A stretch of 64,000 bases of DNA from contig CBDFGJ010000001.1 of assembly GCA_965247035.1 (NCBI GenBank), positions 1,116,001 through 1,180,000 of the forward strand, in the 5' to 3' direction. A program made the position numbers and the translations under genes. Below are positions 34,509 through 44,281 of this stretch, one piece after another. The notes below the pieces were generated by a model, which did no database searches, was not told where the DNA came from, and worked only from the letters and a program-made list of their open reading frames with translations. The stretch comes from Azophilus sp965247035 (lineage in GTDB: Bacteria > Pseudomonadota > Gammaproteobacteria > Pseudomonadales > Azotimanducaceae). Within the stretch, counting starts at the first letter, position 1. Each line of letters begins with the position of its first letter.

Positions 34509-35915
34509 CTAGCCTGCATCCCGGCTCTTGAGGCTATCAAGCAGCGCCTGCGCCTCTCGGCGCTCTTCCTCGTCTCCTTCGGCTAAGACTTCCGCCAGAA
34601 TTTCCTCAGCCGTCTCCAGGTTGCCAACGCCAATCTGGGCTTGGGCCAAATTGATCTTGACCCGGCGATCTTCAATGGATTCCCCAATATGGTAGTCTGG
34701 AGCGGCATCTTCTGCTGAGCTTTTGCTGGCGCGTCGGCGCACCAAGGCCATCGAACCAACAACGAGCAACAGGGCGGCGGCGAACACCCCGGCCAAGGCA
34801 ACCAGACGCCACCATGCGAACTCTTCGGCCCAAGCCTGTCGCTCCCTATTCAACATCACCCTCAAGGCGGCCAATTCGCTGGCTAGCTTGGCGATTGCGC
34901 GATTCTGCTCATCCAGCCGGCCAAGCTGTTGCCGCACCTGCTGCCGCACTTCGTCCAAACGCTCGGCTAGGGATGGTTGCGGCGCTTGAGCAGCCTCCTG
35001 CGCCAGGATCTTCAGTTGTCTCATCTTTGCGTTCTCGCGCCAAGCCGTATTCTGCCGGCCGGTTTCCCGAATGGCCTCGGCCGGCGATAGCTCAGCTCGA
35101 GCACTGGGCAGGCGCAGCCGTACCCCGGCCATCAAGCCGTTGATGTTGCCACCGAGAAAGGCTTTGGGGTTCTCCCGAAAAATTGCCAAAACGTACTGCT
35201 GAACATTGTCATAGCTGGCCGGCCGGTTGGTTACGGCAATGCGCCACAGGGTGTCCGTGGGCTTGACCAGTAGCTCCCGTTGCGGCGGCGGGTTGGACGC
35301 TTGCGGGCGCTCCGTCCGCTCGGCTTGGGTAGCCTTGGTCGGCACCGCCCCTGCCGTTCGGTCGGATGGTGCAATCTGGGCAAATGAAACCTTGTTGGTC
35401 GCCGGCTCCTTCTCCCCGGCACCGAGCACAACGGCGTATTCCCTGATCGATGAGCCGCCCGGCCAACGCACCTGCAGCAGGAAGTTGAGGTATGCGTCCG
35501 GCATCGGCTCAGTGCTGCTGACCCGCACGAGCAGGCGCTTATTAGCCACCGCGCCCTCAGGGACGATTCGAAAGCGCAGCGCACCCAAGTAACTGAAACG
35601 CTCAAGTCCGCGGCGGGCGAAATCCTCCGGCGACGCCAGCGACGCGGTCATGTCCATCGCCCCAAGTCCGGCGCTGTCATGCAGGGCAATGAGGCCTTGC
35701 AAGCGCTCATTCAAGCCTGAGCTGACCTTAAACTCCCCCAGATCAAGCGCCCAAGCCGGAGCGCCAACCAACATGGCGACGACCAAGACCACCCAACGGC
35801 AGTCAATCAAAGCACGCCTGCGCCACAGCGGCAGCACCCTGTTCGGGTTCGCCGCGTGGCTATTGGCGGCCCGGCGCTCGCTTTTGCCCAGGCTCCTGCG
35901 GATGTAAACCAGCAT
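34509..35915 (-). CDS. fimV: FimV/HubP-type peptidoglycan-binding polar protein (short form)
   Basis: The 468-residue protein has a signal/anchor region ending GAPAWALDLGEFKVSSGLNE, the conserved FimV N-terminus. A LysM-like segment follows (LLVKPTDTLWRIAVTNRP to VRLRLPS, about residues 196-252). There is a coiled coil near 300-345, one transmembrane helix (WWRLVALAGVFAAALLLVVG) near 351-370, and the C-terminal FimV repeat INLAQAQIGVGNLETAEEIL. Typical FimV is 700-1000 residues, so the acidic cytoplasmic region is much shorter here. The family organises cell-pole machinery such as type IV pili. The start ATG 35915 overlaps the asd stop by one base. Confidence 0.85.
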   Translation of the reverse strand: MLVYIRRSLGKSERRAANSHAANPNRVLPLWRRRALIDCRWVVLVVAMLVGAPAWALDLGEFKVSSGLNERLQGLIALHDSAGLGAMDMTASLASPEDFARRGLERFSYLGALRFRIVPEGAVANKRLLVRVSSTEPMPDAYLNFLLQVRWPGGSSIREYAVVLGAGEKEPATNKVSFAQIAPSDRTAGAVPTKATQAERTERPQASNPPPQRELLVKPTDTLWRIAVTNRPASYDNVQQYVLAIFRENPKAFLGGNINGLMAGVRLRLPSARAELSPAEAIRETGRQNTAWRENAKMRQLKILAQEAAQAPQPSLAERLDEVRQQVRQQLGRLDEQNRAIAKLASELAALRVMLNRERQAWAEEFAWWRLVALAGVFAAALLLVVGSMALVRRRASKSSAEDAAPDYHIGESIEDRRVKINLAQAQIGVGNLETAEEILAEVLAEGDEEERREAQALLDSLKSRDAG

Positions 35916-36937
35916 CAAAGCTGCGGTAGCAGAGCTTCCGCGATCTGTACGCTATTCAGCGCCGCGCCCTTGCGCACGTTGTCCGACACCACCCAAAGGT
36001 TGAGCCCGCGAGGGTGGGAAATGTCTCGGCGAATGCGCCCGACATAGACCGCATCGTTGCCGCCGGCTTGGCCCACCGCCGTCGGATAGCCGCCAGGCGC
36101 ACGTTCATCACGAAGTTCAATGCCAGGTGCCGCCGCCAACAGCGCACGCGCATCCTCCGGCGCGATGGGTTCGCGAGTTTCGATGTGAACGGCTTCGGAA
36201 TGGCCGTAAAAAACAGGGATGCGCACGCAAGTGGGGTTCACCTGCATTGAGCTGTCTTCAAAAATCTTGCGTGTCTCCCAAACCATCTTCATTTCTTCAA
36301 AGGTGTAGCCGTTTTCTTGAAAGGCGCCGATCTGCGGCACGGCGTTGAAGGCGATCTGCACCGGCATCACCTCCGGCGTCACCGGCTTGGCGTTGAGCAG
36401 GTTGGCCGTCTGCCCGGCCAGCTCCCGCAATCCGCCCGCTCCCGCGCCAGAGACCGCTTGGTAGGTGGCCACGTTGATCCTTTCAATGCCGACGGCATCA
36501 TAGATCGGCTTCAGTGCAACGACCATCTGAATGGTGGAGCAATTCGGGTTGGCGATCATGTTGCGCTGGCCGTAGTCACGCACGCGGCACGCATTGACCT
36601 CGGGCACCACCAGCGGCACTTCCTCATCAAAGCGAAACTTGGAGGTGTTGTCGATGACCACGCAACCGTCCGCGCTGGCCTTGGGCGCAAACTCGGCCGA
36701 AAGGGCACCGCCAGCAGAGAAGAACCCGATCCGCGCTTGGCTGAAGTCGAATTGATCCAGCCGCTGCACGGACACCGACTTGCCGCGAAACTGCAAGCGT
36801 TTGCCTTCAGAGCGCGAACTGGCCAGCAGGAAGAGGCGGTCCACCGGAAAGTTGCGCTGCTCAAGAATTTCAATCAACGCTCCACCGACCGCGCCGGTCG
36901 CCCCGGCGATGGCGACGTTGACCTTCTCCTCACTCAC
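35915..36937 (-). CDS. asd: Aspartate-semialdehyde dehydrogenase
   Basis: The 340-residue enzyme reduces aspartyl phosphate to aspartate semialdehyde with NADPH, feeding lysine, threonine, methionine and cell-wall diaminopimelate. The N-terminal nucleotide motif is VAIAGATGAVGGALIEIL, and the catalytic Cys lies in NMIANPNCSTIQMVVALKPI near residue 130. QAVSGAGAGGLREL and RIPVFYGHSEAVHIET complete the active site. The start is GTG 36937, overlapping leuB by four bases; fimV overlaps its stop. The leuB-asd-fimV order is a gammaproteobacterial signature. Confidence 0.95.
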   Translation of the reverse strand: MSEEKVNVAIAGATGAVGGALIEILEQRNFPVDRLFLLASSRSEGKRLQFRGKSVSVQRLDQFDFSQARIGFFSAGGALSAEFAPKASADGCVVIDNTSKFRFDEEVPLVVPEVNACRVRDYGQRNMIANPNCSTIQMVVALKPIYDAVGIERINVATYQAVSGAGAGGLRELAGQTANLLNAKPVTPEVMPVQIAFNAVPQIGAFQENGYTFEEMKMVWETRKIFEDSSMQVNPTCVRIPVFYGHSEAVHIETREPIAPEDARALLAAAPGIELRDERAPGGYPTAVGQAGGNDAVYVGRIRRDISHPRGLNLWVVSDNVRKGAALNSVQIAEALLPQL

Positions 36938-38040
36938 GCCTCGGCTCCCACCGCAGCAAATTCAAGTTGCGCAAGCAGCGCCTCGCCCATGGCTTGGGTG
37001 CCTACCAATTCAATGCCGTCCCCGCCGGAAGCGATGTCCGCCGTGCGCAGGCCGCGATCAAGGACGGCATCCACAGCGGACTCAATGGCGGTCGCGGCGG
37101 CCGGCACATTCAGGCTGTAGCGGCACATCATGGCCGCCGAAAGCACTGTCGCCAAGGGATTGGCCTTGTCTTCGCCGGCGATGTCCGGTGCCGAGCCATG
37201 CACCGGCTCGTACAGGCCAAAGCCGTCAGCGGCAAGGGAGGCCGACGGCAACATGCCAAGGGATCCGGTCAGCATGGCCGCCACATCGGAGAGGATGTCG
37301 CCGAACATGTTGCCGGTTACGATCACGTCGAACTGCTTGGGGGCGCGCACCAACTGCATTCCGGCGTTGTCAACATACATGTGGGACAGCGCCACTTCGG
37401 GATACTCCGGCGCCAATTCGGACACCAGCGTGCGCCATAGGTCCGTCGCCTCAAGCACGTTGGCCTTGTCAACGGAGCAAAGCCGGCCACGGCGCTTGCC
37501 AGCCAACTCGAAGGCGACCCGCGCAATGCGCTCAATCTCGTGCTCGGCATATCTGTAGGTGTTGACGCCAACCCGCTCGTTGTTCTGCATGAACACGCCC
37601 CTCGGCTCGCCAAAGTATATGCCGCCAGTCAATTCCCGCAAAATCAGGAGATCGAGGCCGGACACCAACTCAGGCTTCAATGATGAGGCTTCAATCAGGG
37701 GCGCGAACAGCAGCGCCGGGCGCAGGTTGGCGAATAGGCCAAGGTTTTTGCGCAAACCCAACAGGCCCTTCTCCGGGCGCTGGTCCATGGGGCGGTCCTC
37801 CCATTGCGGGCCGCCCACCGCGCCGAGCAGCACGGCATCCGCCGAGCGGCAAGCGGCAAGGGTCTCCGCCGGCAAGGGGACGCCCGTGGCGTCGATGGCA
37901 CATCCCCCAACCAAGCGCTCCTCGGTTTGCAGACGCACGCCCTCCCGGCCCAAAGCCGAACGCAAGACTTGCACCGCGATGGGCACTACTTCCGACCCGA
38001 TGCCATCGCCAGAAAGAACGGCGACTTTTCGCGCTTCCAT
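36934..38040 (-). CDS. leuB: 3-isopropylmalate dehydrogenase
   Basis: The 368-residue enzyme oxidises and decarboxylates 3-isopropylmalate with NAD. Visible motifs are VAVLSGDGIGSEVVP at the start, LLGAVGGPQWED, LILRELTGGIYFGEPRG, NANVLEATDLWR-like DKANVLEATDLWRTLV, and the signature NMFGDILSDVAAMLTGSLGM near residues 240-259. ATG 38040 overlaps the leuD stop by one base. A frame extending upstream to 38094 would lie within leuD. Confidence 0.95.
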   Translation of the reverse strand: MEARKVAVLSGDGIGSEVVPIAVQVLRSALGREGVRLQTEERLVGGCAIDATGVPLPAETLAACRSADAVLLGAVGGPQWEDRPMDQRPEKGLLGLRKNLGLFANLRPALLFAPLIEASSLKPELVSGLDLLILRELTGGIYFGEPRGVFMQNNERVGVNTYRYAEHEIERIARVAFELAGKRRGRLCSVDKANVLEATDLWRTLVSELAPEYPEVALSHMYVDNAGMQLVRAPKQFDVIVTGNMFGDILSDVAAMLTGSLGMLPSASLAADGFGLYEPVHGSAPDIAGEDKANPLATVLSAAMMCRYSLNVPAAATAIESAVDAVLDRGLRTADIASGGDGIELVGTQAMGEALLAQLEFAAVGAEA

Positions 38041-38717
38041 CACAGCGCTCCGCCTTGCCCGACGCTTGGCGCGGACGGGCTGTCCGCCAGCCAAGGCCGG
38101 CGGGCGAAGTAGCCGCCCTCGAAACTGCGAATGCGCTCCGCCTGCGCCAAGGTCATGCCAATGTCATCAAGGCCTTCGAGCAGTTTGCGCCGATGCATCG
38201 GCGCCACCTCGAAGACGATTTCTTCACCGTCCGGGAGCCGGATGCGGGTTTGCTCCAAGTCAATGGTCAAGGCAAAACCTTGCTGGTCCTGAACCTGCTT
38301 GAACAGCTCATCCACCAAGGCCGCATCGAGGACTACCGGCAACAGACCGTTCTTGAAGCAGTTCTCAAAGAAGATGTCGGCGAAACTCGGCGCAATAACG
38401 GCTACAAAGCCGTATTCCATCAGAGCCCAAACGGCGTGCTCCCGGCTCGACCCACAACCGAAGTTGTCCCGCGCAAGCAGCACCCTAGCACCTTGATAGC
38501 AGGGTTGGTTCAACACAAATTCATAATTGATGCGCCGCTCGTTGGGGGTGACGCCAATGCCACCCTCGTCCAGATAGCGCCATGCGTCAAACAGATTGTC
38601 GCCGAAGCCGGTACGCTTGATGGACTTAAGAAACTGCTTGGGTATGATCTGATCCGTATCCACGTTGGCTCGGTCCAAGGGCGCAACCAAGCCGGACTCC
38701 ACCCTGAAAGCCCTCAC
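38040..38717 (-). CDS. leuD: 3-isopropylmalate dehydratase small subunit
   Basis: The 225-residue swivel-domain subunit contains LDRANVDTDQIIPKQFLKS near the start and GCGSSREHAVWALMEYGFVA near residues 84-103. It pairs with LeuC to isomerise 2-isopropylmalate. The start is GTG 38717, overlapping leuC by four bases. The last 15 residues beyond RRPWLADS look unconserved. Confidence 0.95.
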   Translation of the reverse strand: MRAFRVESGLVAPLDRANVDTDQIIPKQFLKSIKRTGFGDNLFDAWRYLDEGGIGVTPNERRINYEFVLNQPCYQGARVLLARDNFGCGSSREHAVWALMEYGFVAVIAPSFADIFFENCFKNGLLPVVLDAALVDELFKQVQDQQGFALTIDLEQTRIRLPDGEEIVFEVAPMHRRKLLEGLDDIGMTLAQAERIRSFEGGYFARRPWLADSPSAPSVGQGGAL

Positions 38718-40123
38718 AGCATCTCCCTTACATCGGTGAAATGACCGCAGACGGCGGCGGCCGCCGCCATAGCCGGACTGACCAAGTGGGTGCGGCCGCC
38801 ATAGCCCTGCCGCCCCTCGAAATTGCGGTTGGAGGTGGAGGCGCAGTGTTCGCCGGGCAGCAACTTATCCGGGTTCATGGCCAAGCACATCGAACAACCG
38901 GGGGCGCGCCATTCAAAGCCCGCCTTAACGAACACTTCCGCCAGCCCCTCAGCTTCCGCCGCTTGCTTGACAAGCCCGGACCCAGGCACCACCAAAGCCT
39001 GCTTGATGCTGGGCGCCACGCGCCGACCGTCCACTATTTGAGCGGCCACCCGCAGATCCTCAAGGCGCGCATTGGTGCAGGAACCGATAAACACCCGATC
39101 CAGCCGGATGTCCGCTATCGGTTGCTCCGGCGCCAAGCCCATGTAGGCCAAGGCCCGCTCCATCCCATCCGCCGCCAGCGCATTCGGCGCTTGGGCCGGG
39201 TTGGGCGCACAGCCATCAATGCCGGTGACCATCTCCGGCGATGTACCCCAGGTAACCTGCGGCACCAAGGCGGAGACGTCAAGATTCAATTCAAGATCGA
39301 AAGCCGCATCGGGGTCGCTCCGCAAGCCGCGCCAATGGGCCTCCGCCAAGCGCCACAAGTCTCCCTTGGGCGCGAAGGGCCGTCCATCGACATACTCCAA
39401 AGTGGTGTCGTCCACGGCAACGAGGCCGGCCCGCGCGCCCGCTTCAATGGACAGGTTGCACAGGGTCATGCGGCCCTCCATCGACAGCGCCTGCACCGCC
39501 TCCCCAAAATACTCAATGGTGTGGCCGCTAGCGCCGGCGGTGCCGATGCGGCCAATGATCGCCAACGCCAAGTCCTTGGCGTACACCCCAAGCGGCAGCT
39601 TGCCTTGCGTGCGCACCGCCAGGTTCTTCGCCTTGGATTGCGCCAAGCACTGCGTGGCCATGACGTGCTCCACTTCAGAAGTGCCGATGCCCTGGGCAAG
39701 AGCGGCAAAGGCGCCGTGGGTGGAGGTGTGGGAGTCGCCGCAGACAATGGTCATGCCCGGCAGCGTGGCGCCCTGCTCCGGCCCAATGACATGCACGATG
39801 CCTTGGCGCCTATCATGGATGTCGAATTGCTGAACGCCGTGCCGGCGGCAGTTTTCATCCAGCGTAACCACCTGCTCCCGGGCGATCGGATCCTTGATGC
39901 CGGCGATGCCAAGGCTGCGGTTCAGCGTCGGCACGTTGTGGTCCGGCGTGGCCAAATTCGCCTGCCGACGCCACAGCGCTCGCCCGGCCGAGCGCAAGCC
40001 CGAGAACGCCTGCGGCGATGTCACCTCGTGCAGCAGATGCCGGTCGATGTAGAGCAGGCTTTGCCCATCGTCCCTTTCACCAACTAGGTGGTCCGACCAG
40101 ATTTTTTCGTACAATGTCGGCAA
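38714..40123 (-). CDS. leuC: 3-isopropylmalate dehydratase large subunit
   Basis: The 469-residue aconitase-family subunit holds a 4Fe-4S cluster. The ligands appear in VFIGSCTNARLEDLR near residues 343-357 and GCSMCLAMNPDKLLPGE near 404-420. The substrate region GPEQGATLPGMTIVCGDSHT, with GAFAALAQGIGTSEVEHVMA, is typical. Translation begins at TTG 40123; no ATG is available near the conserved start TLYEKIWSDHLV. It follows the large membrane-protein gene after 39 bases, so leucine genes and that protein are probably co-transcribed. Confidence 0.95.
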   Translation of the reverse strand: MPTLYEKIWSDHLVGERDDGQSLLYIDRHLLHEVTSPQAFSGLRSAGRALWRRQANLATPDHNVPTLNRSLGIAGIKDPIAREQVVTLDENCRRHGVQQFDIHDRRQGIVHVIGPEQGATLPGMTIVCGDSHTSTHGAFAALAQGIGTSEVEHVMATQCLAQSKAKNLAVRTQGKLPLGVYAKDLALAIIGRIGTAGASGHTIEYFGEAVQALSMEGRMTLCNLSIEAGARAGLVAVDDTTLEYVDGRPFAPKGDLWRLAEAHWRGLRSDPDAAFDLELNLDVSALVPQVTWGTSPEMVTGIDGCAPNPAQAPNALAADGMERALAYMGLAPEQPIADIRLDRVFIGSCTNARLEDLRVAAQIVDGRRVAPSIKQALVVPGSGLVKQAAEAEGLAEVFVKAGFEWRAPGCSMCLAMNPDKLLPGEHCASTSNRNFEGRQGYGGRTHLVSPAMAAAAAVCGHFTDVREML

Positions 40124-40162
40124 TTTGATGCAGCCCTGCTTCGATTGGGGCCGCAGTATAAA

Positions 40163-43100
40163 TCATGGCGCACCGCCGTGTTCGATCAAAGGCGGTTTTC
40201 GCCACAAACCTTGGGCGGAAAAACACTTCCATGACCAAGGTAGCCAGCGGAGAAGGGCAAAGCTCAGCCATAGCGCCCACAGCAGCATCAGCGCCTTGTA
40301 GAACCACGTTGGCAGCGAGTAGGCGGTTGCTATTGGAATGGCGGCGTCGGTTTGGTCGGAGAACCAACTTAAGCGTTCGCTGTTTGACTGAAACCCGGTA
40401 ATCTGCATGTCGGGATCGCCGAGCAAGCCGTAGGGAACAGCGGCCAGGATGGTGATGAGGGCCACCAGAGTCAGCAGCGCCAAGACAGCTTGCGACACAT
40501 TGTAGTCACGCCACGACAGTTCGGCGCCCCATGACTGACGCCCCCCCAAGGCGAGAGGCCATGCGGCCACCAACGCCAGCGCCAGCCAAGAGAAGGTGCT
40601 GAAGCCAAGGCCAAGCAGGAGCCAGTGGTGAGTACGCAGAGGCGTGAACTTGAAGCGACCAAGAATGAACGCCGCCGCGATCAGCGCCACCAACTCCGGC
40701 CAGTACAGGATGGCCGGGCCTACGTTCGGTCCGCTGGTGAACACCAGCCAGCGGCTACCGGGCATTGTGAGGCGCGTGGTGATGTTGCTGGAGGGCGCAT
40801 TGAGTTCGACGCTTGGGGTGCGCACTCTAAAGCCGGATTCAATGGCTTCGTTCCAACGCAGGACAACCCGATGCTGACCGGGCAGAATCGGCAGATTGAG
40901 TTCAGCATCCACCAGCGGCAGCGATTCATCTTCGCCGTCAATGGTCAGAACTCGCAGGTCCGACTGAGCCGGTAGTTGGAGCCGATGGCTGGCGCCGCGC
41001 GTACTTCGATACTCAATGGTCAGTTCGGAACTGCGCAAGCGCTTGCCCACGGATGTTTCAAGAAGCACTTCATCGAACGCCAAGGTGTTTCCACCGGCGC
41101 TCTCAGGACGGGCAATCTCAAGCTGAACAGACTCACCAGAGCGCGGGTCGAACTTGGCAATGCGTTCGTAGCCATCGGCGCTCTGGCTCTCCGGAACGCC
41201 GGCAAACTCCACCCGCCAAGCATCGCCTACGACAAAGCGCCAAACCTCCCGCCAAGACTGATTGAGCGGCGCTTGCAGCCTCATTGAGGATCGGGGCGGC
41301 AACGACGAGCTCCACTCAAACAGGCCCTGCTGCGGATGCATCGACACCAACAACTTGCCATCTCTGACTTCATGCTCCCCACTCAAGACGGCCTCACCAT
41401 CAAGCAAAGGAATCTCGACATTGATCACCCCCGTGCGGGGCGCGACACGATGAACCTGAGTGGTGACCCGCCAATTAAGCCCCAAGTCAATCCGCCGCTC
41501 AACGCGCAGGAAACTGGGCAACCGGCTCGGCGTCCAACGCTCCAGCTCATGCCCCCCAGCTTGCCGCAGCCGCGTCAAGCTCAGTGCGCCGGCCGCTAAG
41601 GCGCGATCCTGAACGCCCGCCACCAACCAGCTTTCAGACTGTGCGCTGATGATTCGAGGACGGGCGGGAAAGGCGATCTCCAGCGTATCAACCGACGGCA
41701 GCGGCCCCTTCAGCGCCAAGGCGTGGCGACCGGCGTTCAAATGCACCCAAAGCACGCCGTCGTCATCCCGCCACGCCGGCAGAGGGTTGGAACTGCTGTC
41801 CTCAATTCGCGCCGGCCACCAGATTCGCGTCCCGGCCGGCATAGGCACGGCCACGTTGGCTAAGGCGTGAACCTGCAATTGAATGTCCAAGGCATCTGCT
41901 GCGGCAACCACATCGGCGTTGACGATTTCCGCGCAGCGCGGTGCGCAGCGCGGCGGCGCCAGCAGACGCTGCTGCAATTCATTGAGCAGTTCCGGTGAGG
42001 GCACATCGGCGTGGGCCGTTCCATCCAAACCCAGCACCGTCACCGCCAGAGCCGCCACAGCACCGCCAGCGCCTAGCCGTCTCCACTTCAGTAGCCGCCG
42101 CAACCGTCCAAAAATGTCAAATGCGAACCAGGTTGTCAGCAAGGCAAGGGCCACAACGCCAATGAGGCGCAACGCGCTGACCAGCCAAGACGGCAGGATG
42201 ACCAGACGCATTTCCTGGCCAACAGGCACCGGGCCGCTCCAGGACAGTCGGTGCGACGTCCAACCCCAACTTGGCAGACCCGGGCCGGCCTGCACCAAGA
42301 CATCCTCGCCGTAGCGGCTGAGTGCGTTTGCTGAGCGGCCGGCCGCTGTGACGACCATGTACTCCCCGGCAATCCCGTCCCGCGCAGCAAAGCCGGTCAC
42401 CTCAGCCTGATCGGCCTTCGATTTCGATAGTGCCGCCAACTCCACTGACAGCCCCCTAACCTCCGACATGGAACCCGGCGGCGTCACGGTGCCCTGCCAC
42501 ACCGCCTCCACCTGCGGATACAGTGCGCTGCGAATCTGTCCGACTAAGAAGGGAATCAACAGCACAAGCAGCAGCGCAAACGAAGCCGCTAGATAACCAG
42601 CCGCCGCTTGGCGCAGACGGCCGGGCGGCGCAACCCGCGCCAGCGCCACCGCAGCCAGCAGATTCAGCCAAGTCCAAATCTGCGCCAGAGGTTCATGCAA
42701 GCTGATTGCCAAGGCCAACAGGGCCAAGACCCCGGCAAGGCGTCCAAACAAACGCCACACGGCCCCAGTGACGATGAGCAGCAGGAAGAAGTCCACTAAG
42801 CGCCAACGTCCGGTCCAGCTAGTGGGGGCCTCATCAACATCGAAAGCCGTCAGCAGCTTGGTGCCGGGCGGCAGGTTCAAGGTGACCCCGACCTGGTCTA
42901 AATCCGTGTTCCACCCAGTTGCCGGCAAGCGACCGCGAGATTCAATGCGTCCCAAGGCGCTCAGGTCAACTGCGGCGTTTCTGACTTCAACGCCCAAGCC
43001 GCCATCGCTGCGCGTTACCAGCAGGTTGTTAGCTGCCTCCACATCCCAAACACTCTGCAAAACATAGGGCAACGCCATGTCCAAGCGCCAACCGCTGCGC

Positions 43101-44233
43101 ATGACCCCGCCAATGTAATCAGCAAATACGAAGCCGTCACCATCGAAGTCCAGCCAAAAGGTCCGTTGCAGATTCAACGCATTGCGAGTCTCCGCTTGGC
43201 CGCGGTGTTGCTGCTTGATCTCAAGGGAGCCCCCAGGCGTCATGCGAAACGTCGGCAAGTCATGCCAAATACCGCCAACGCGCCCCGGATCCACCGGGCG
43301 CCGCCCCTTGGGTTGGGTGGAGCGCAGTTGCGGGTTGGCCTGATAGCTCCAAATTTCCTCGGCCGGCAAATTGCGCTGAGGTTGGGGCATTTCGACCTGC
43401 GCCAACACCTCGGTCGCTCGGGCTAGGAGATCAATCGTCCAGGAACCTGGCCGCGCCTGCACCAGCAGGTTGCCATCGGCCTCCAAACGCACCGACAGTT
43501 CGCTCTCCAAAGACAGGGGGATGAAGCCATCAGGCATGGCCGGCCCGATCACCTCTTCACGCACGGCACCGGAGACTTCAACCTCAAATATCGTTTGCAG
43601 CCGTGTGGGCACGCCATCCTCAATGCGACGATGGACGCGCACGGACAGTTCGTCCTGCACCACCGTCTCAGGTCGCCAATCCCCCAACCAGACAGCGCCC
43701 GCTCCCATCCCGGACAGCGCCCGCTCCCATCTTGGCTGAGCGATTTCCACACCGTCCACGCTAAGGGTCAGCAGGCCGCTGTGAGCCGGAGCCGACAGAG
43801 TGGGCGGACGCTCGCTCCAGGAAAACGCCCCGGTGATGCGATGGCTGCCTGGCGGCAAAAGAACGGCAGGTGCGCCCTGCCGCAGCGCCAGCGTCAAAGC
43901 GCCGCCATCCGCCACCACGTCCTGCGGCCAGTTGTTTGCGTCGCCGGGCAGAGGCACCCACTGATCATCACCGAAAAGGGTCCACTCCTGTTCGAAACGA
44001 CCGCCCTCAGGGGTGATCGAAAGCCGAAGCCGCCCCGGCCAAGCGCAGACGAAATCTGCCGGCGCCTTGCCTTCTCGGTCATAGAGCAGTGGGCAAAGCC
44101 GATGGCGTTGATCCTGCAGCACCCAATCCCGCCAGTCATCAAGGATTTGCGGCACATGAAGTTGGTGGCGCTGGCTCCAAGCACCGGTTGAGGCCAATAG
44201 AGCGCAAAGCAGACCGATCCACCGAAAGCGCAT
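40163..44233 (-). CDS. Very large membrane-anchored protein of unknown function
   Basis: The 1356-residue protein starts with a signal peptide (WIGLLCALLASTGAWS) and a long periplasmic beta-rich region. A cluster of hydrophobic segments lies near residues 485-600 (FFLLLIVTGAVWRLFGRL, LLALAISLHE, SFALLLVLLIPFLVG), with another near 705-730. A second large beta-rich domain follows, and three to four helices near the C-terminus (IAAAFILGRF, LLGLGFSTFSWLALALVAAW, LALLTLVALITILAAVPYGL, LMLLWALWLSFALL). I know no function for this architecture. GAGGGG precedes ATG 44233. It heads the leu-asd-fimV-truA run. The first 211 codons are duplicated at 49523-50156. Confidence 0.75.
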   Translation of the reverse strand: MRFRWIGLLCALLASTGAWSQRHQLHVPQILDDWRDWVLQDQRHRLCPLLYDREGKAPADFVCAWPGRLRLSITPEGGRFEQEWTLFGDDQWVPLPGDANNWPQDVVADGGALTLALRQGAPAVLLPPGSHRITGAFSWSERPPTLSAPAHSGLLTLSVDGVEIAQPRWERALSGMGAGAVWLGDWRPETVVQDELSVRVHRRIEDGVPTRLQTIFEVEVSGAVREEVIGPAMPDGFIPLSLESELSVRLEADGNLLVQARPGSWTIDLLARATEVLAQVEMPQPQRNLPAEEIWSYQANPQLRSTQPKGRRPVDPGRVGGIWHDLPTFRMTPGGSLEIKQQHRGQAETRNALNLQRTFWLDFDGDGFVFADYIGGVMRSGWRLDMALPYVLQSVWDVEAANNLLVTRSDGGLGVEVRNAAVDLSALGRIESRGRLPATGWNTDLDQVGVTLNLPPGTKLLTAFDVDEAPTSWTGRWRLVDFFLLLIVTGAVWRLFGRLAGVLALLALAISLHEPLAQIWTWLNLLAAVALARVAPPGRLRQAAAGYLAASFALLLVLLIPFLVGQIRSALYPQVEAVWQGTVTPPGSMSEVRGLSVELAALSKSKADQAEVTGFAARDGIAGEYMVVTAAGRSANALSRYGEDVLVQAGPGLPSWGWTSHRLSWSGPVPVGQEMRLVILPSWLVSALRLIGVVALALLTTWFAFDIFGRLRRLLKWRRLGAGGAVAALAVTVLGLDGTAHADVPSPELLNELQQRLLAPPRCAPRCAEIVNADVVAAADALDIQLQVHALANVAVPMPAGTRIWWPARIEDSSSNPLPAWRDDDGVLWVHLNAGRHALALKGPLPSVDTLEIAFPARPRIISAQSESWLVAGVQDRALAAGALSLTRLRQAGGHELERWTPSRLPSFLRVERRIDLGLNWRVTTQVHRVAPRTGVINVEIPLLDGEAVLSGEHEVRDGKLLVSMHPQQGLFEWSSSLPPRSSMRLQAPLNQSWREVWRFVVGDAWRVEFAGVPESQSADGYERIAKFDPRSGESVQLEIARPESAGGNTLAFDEVLLETSVGKRLRSSELTIEYRSTRGASHRLQLPAQSDLRVLTIDGEDESLPLVDAELNLPILPGQHRVVLRWNEAIESGFRVRTPSVELNAPSSNITTRLTMPGSRWLVFTSGPNVGPAILYWPELVALIAAAFILGRFKFTPLRTHHWLLLGLGFSTFSWLALALVAAWPLALGGRQSWGAELSWRDYNVSQAVLALLTLVALITILAAVPYGLLGDPDMQITGFQSNSERLSWFSDQTDAAIPIATAYSLPTWFYKALMLLWALWLSFALLRWLPWSWKCFSAQGLWRKPPLIEHGGAP

Positions 44234-44281
44234 CACATAATCCCCTCTAAGGAAGCTGGGCCTTGAAGTATACCGCCAAGA

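Noticed and set aside
38741..40087. 448-codon plus-strand open frame across leuC
   Set aside because: Antisense shadow of leuC, rich in Arg, Gly and His with no family features.
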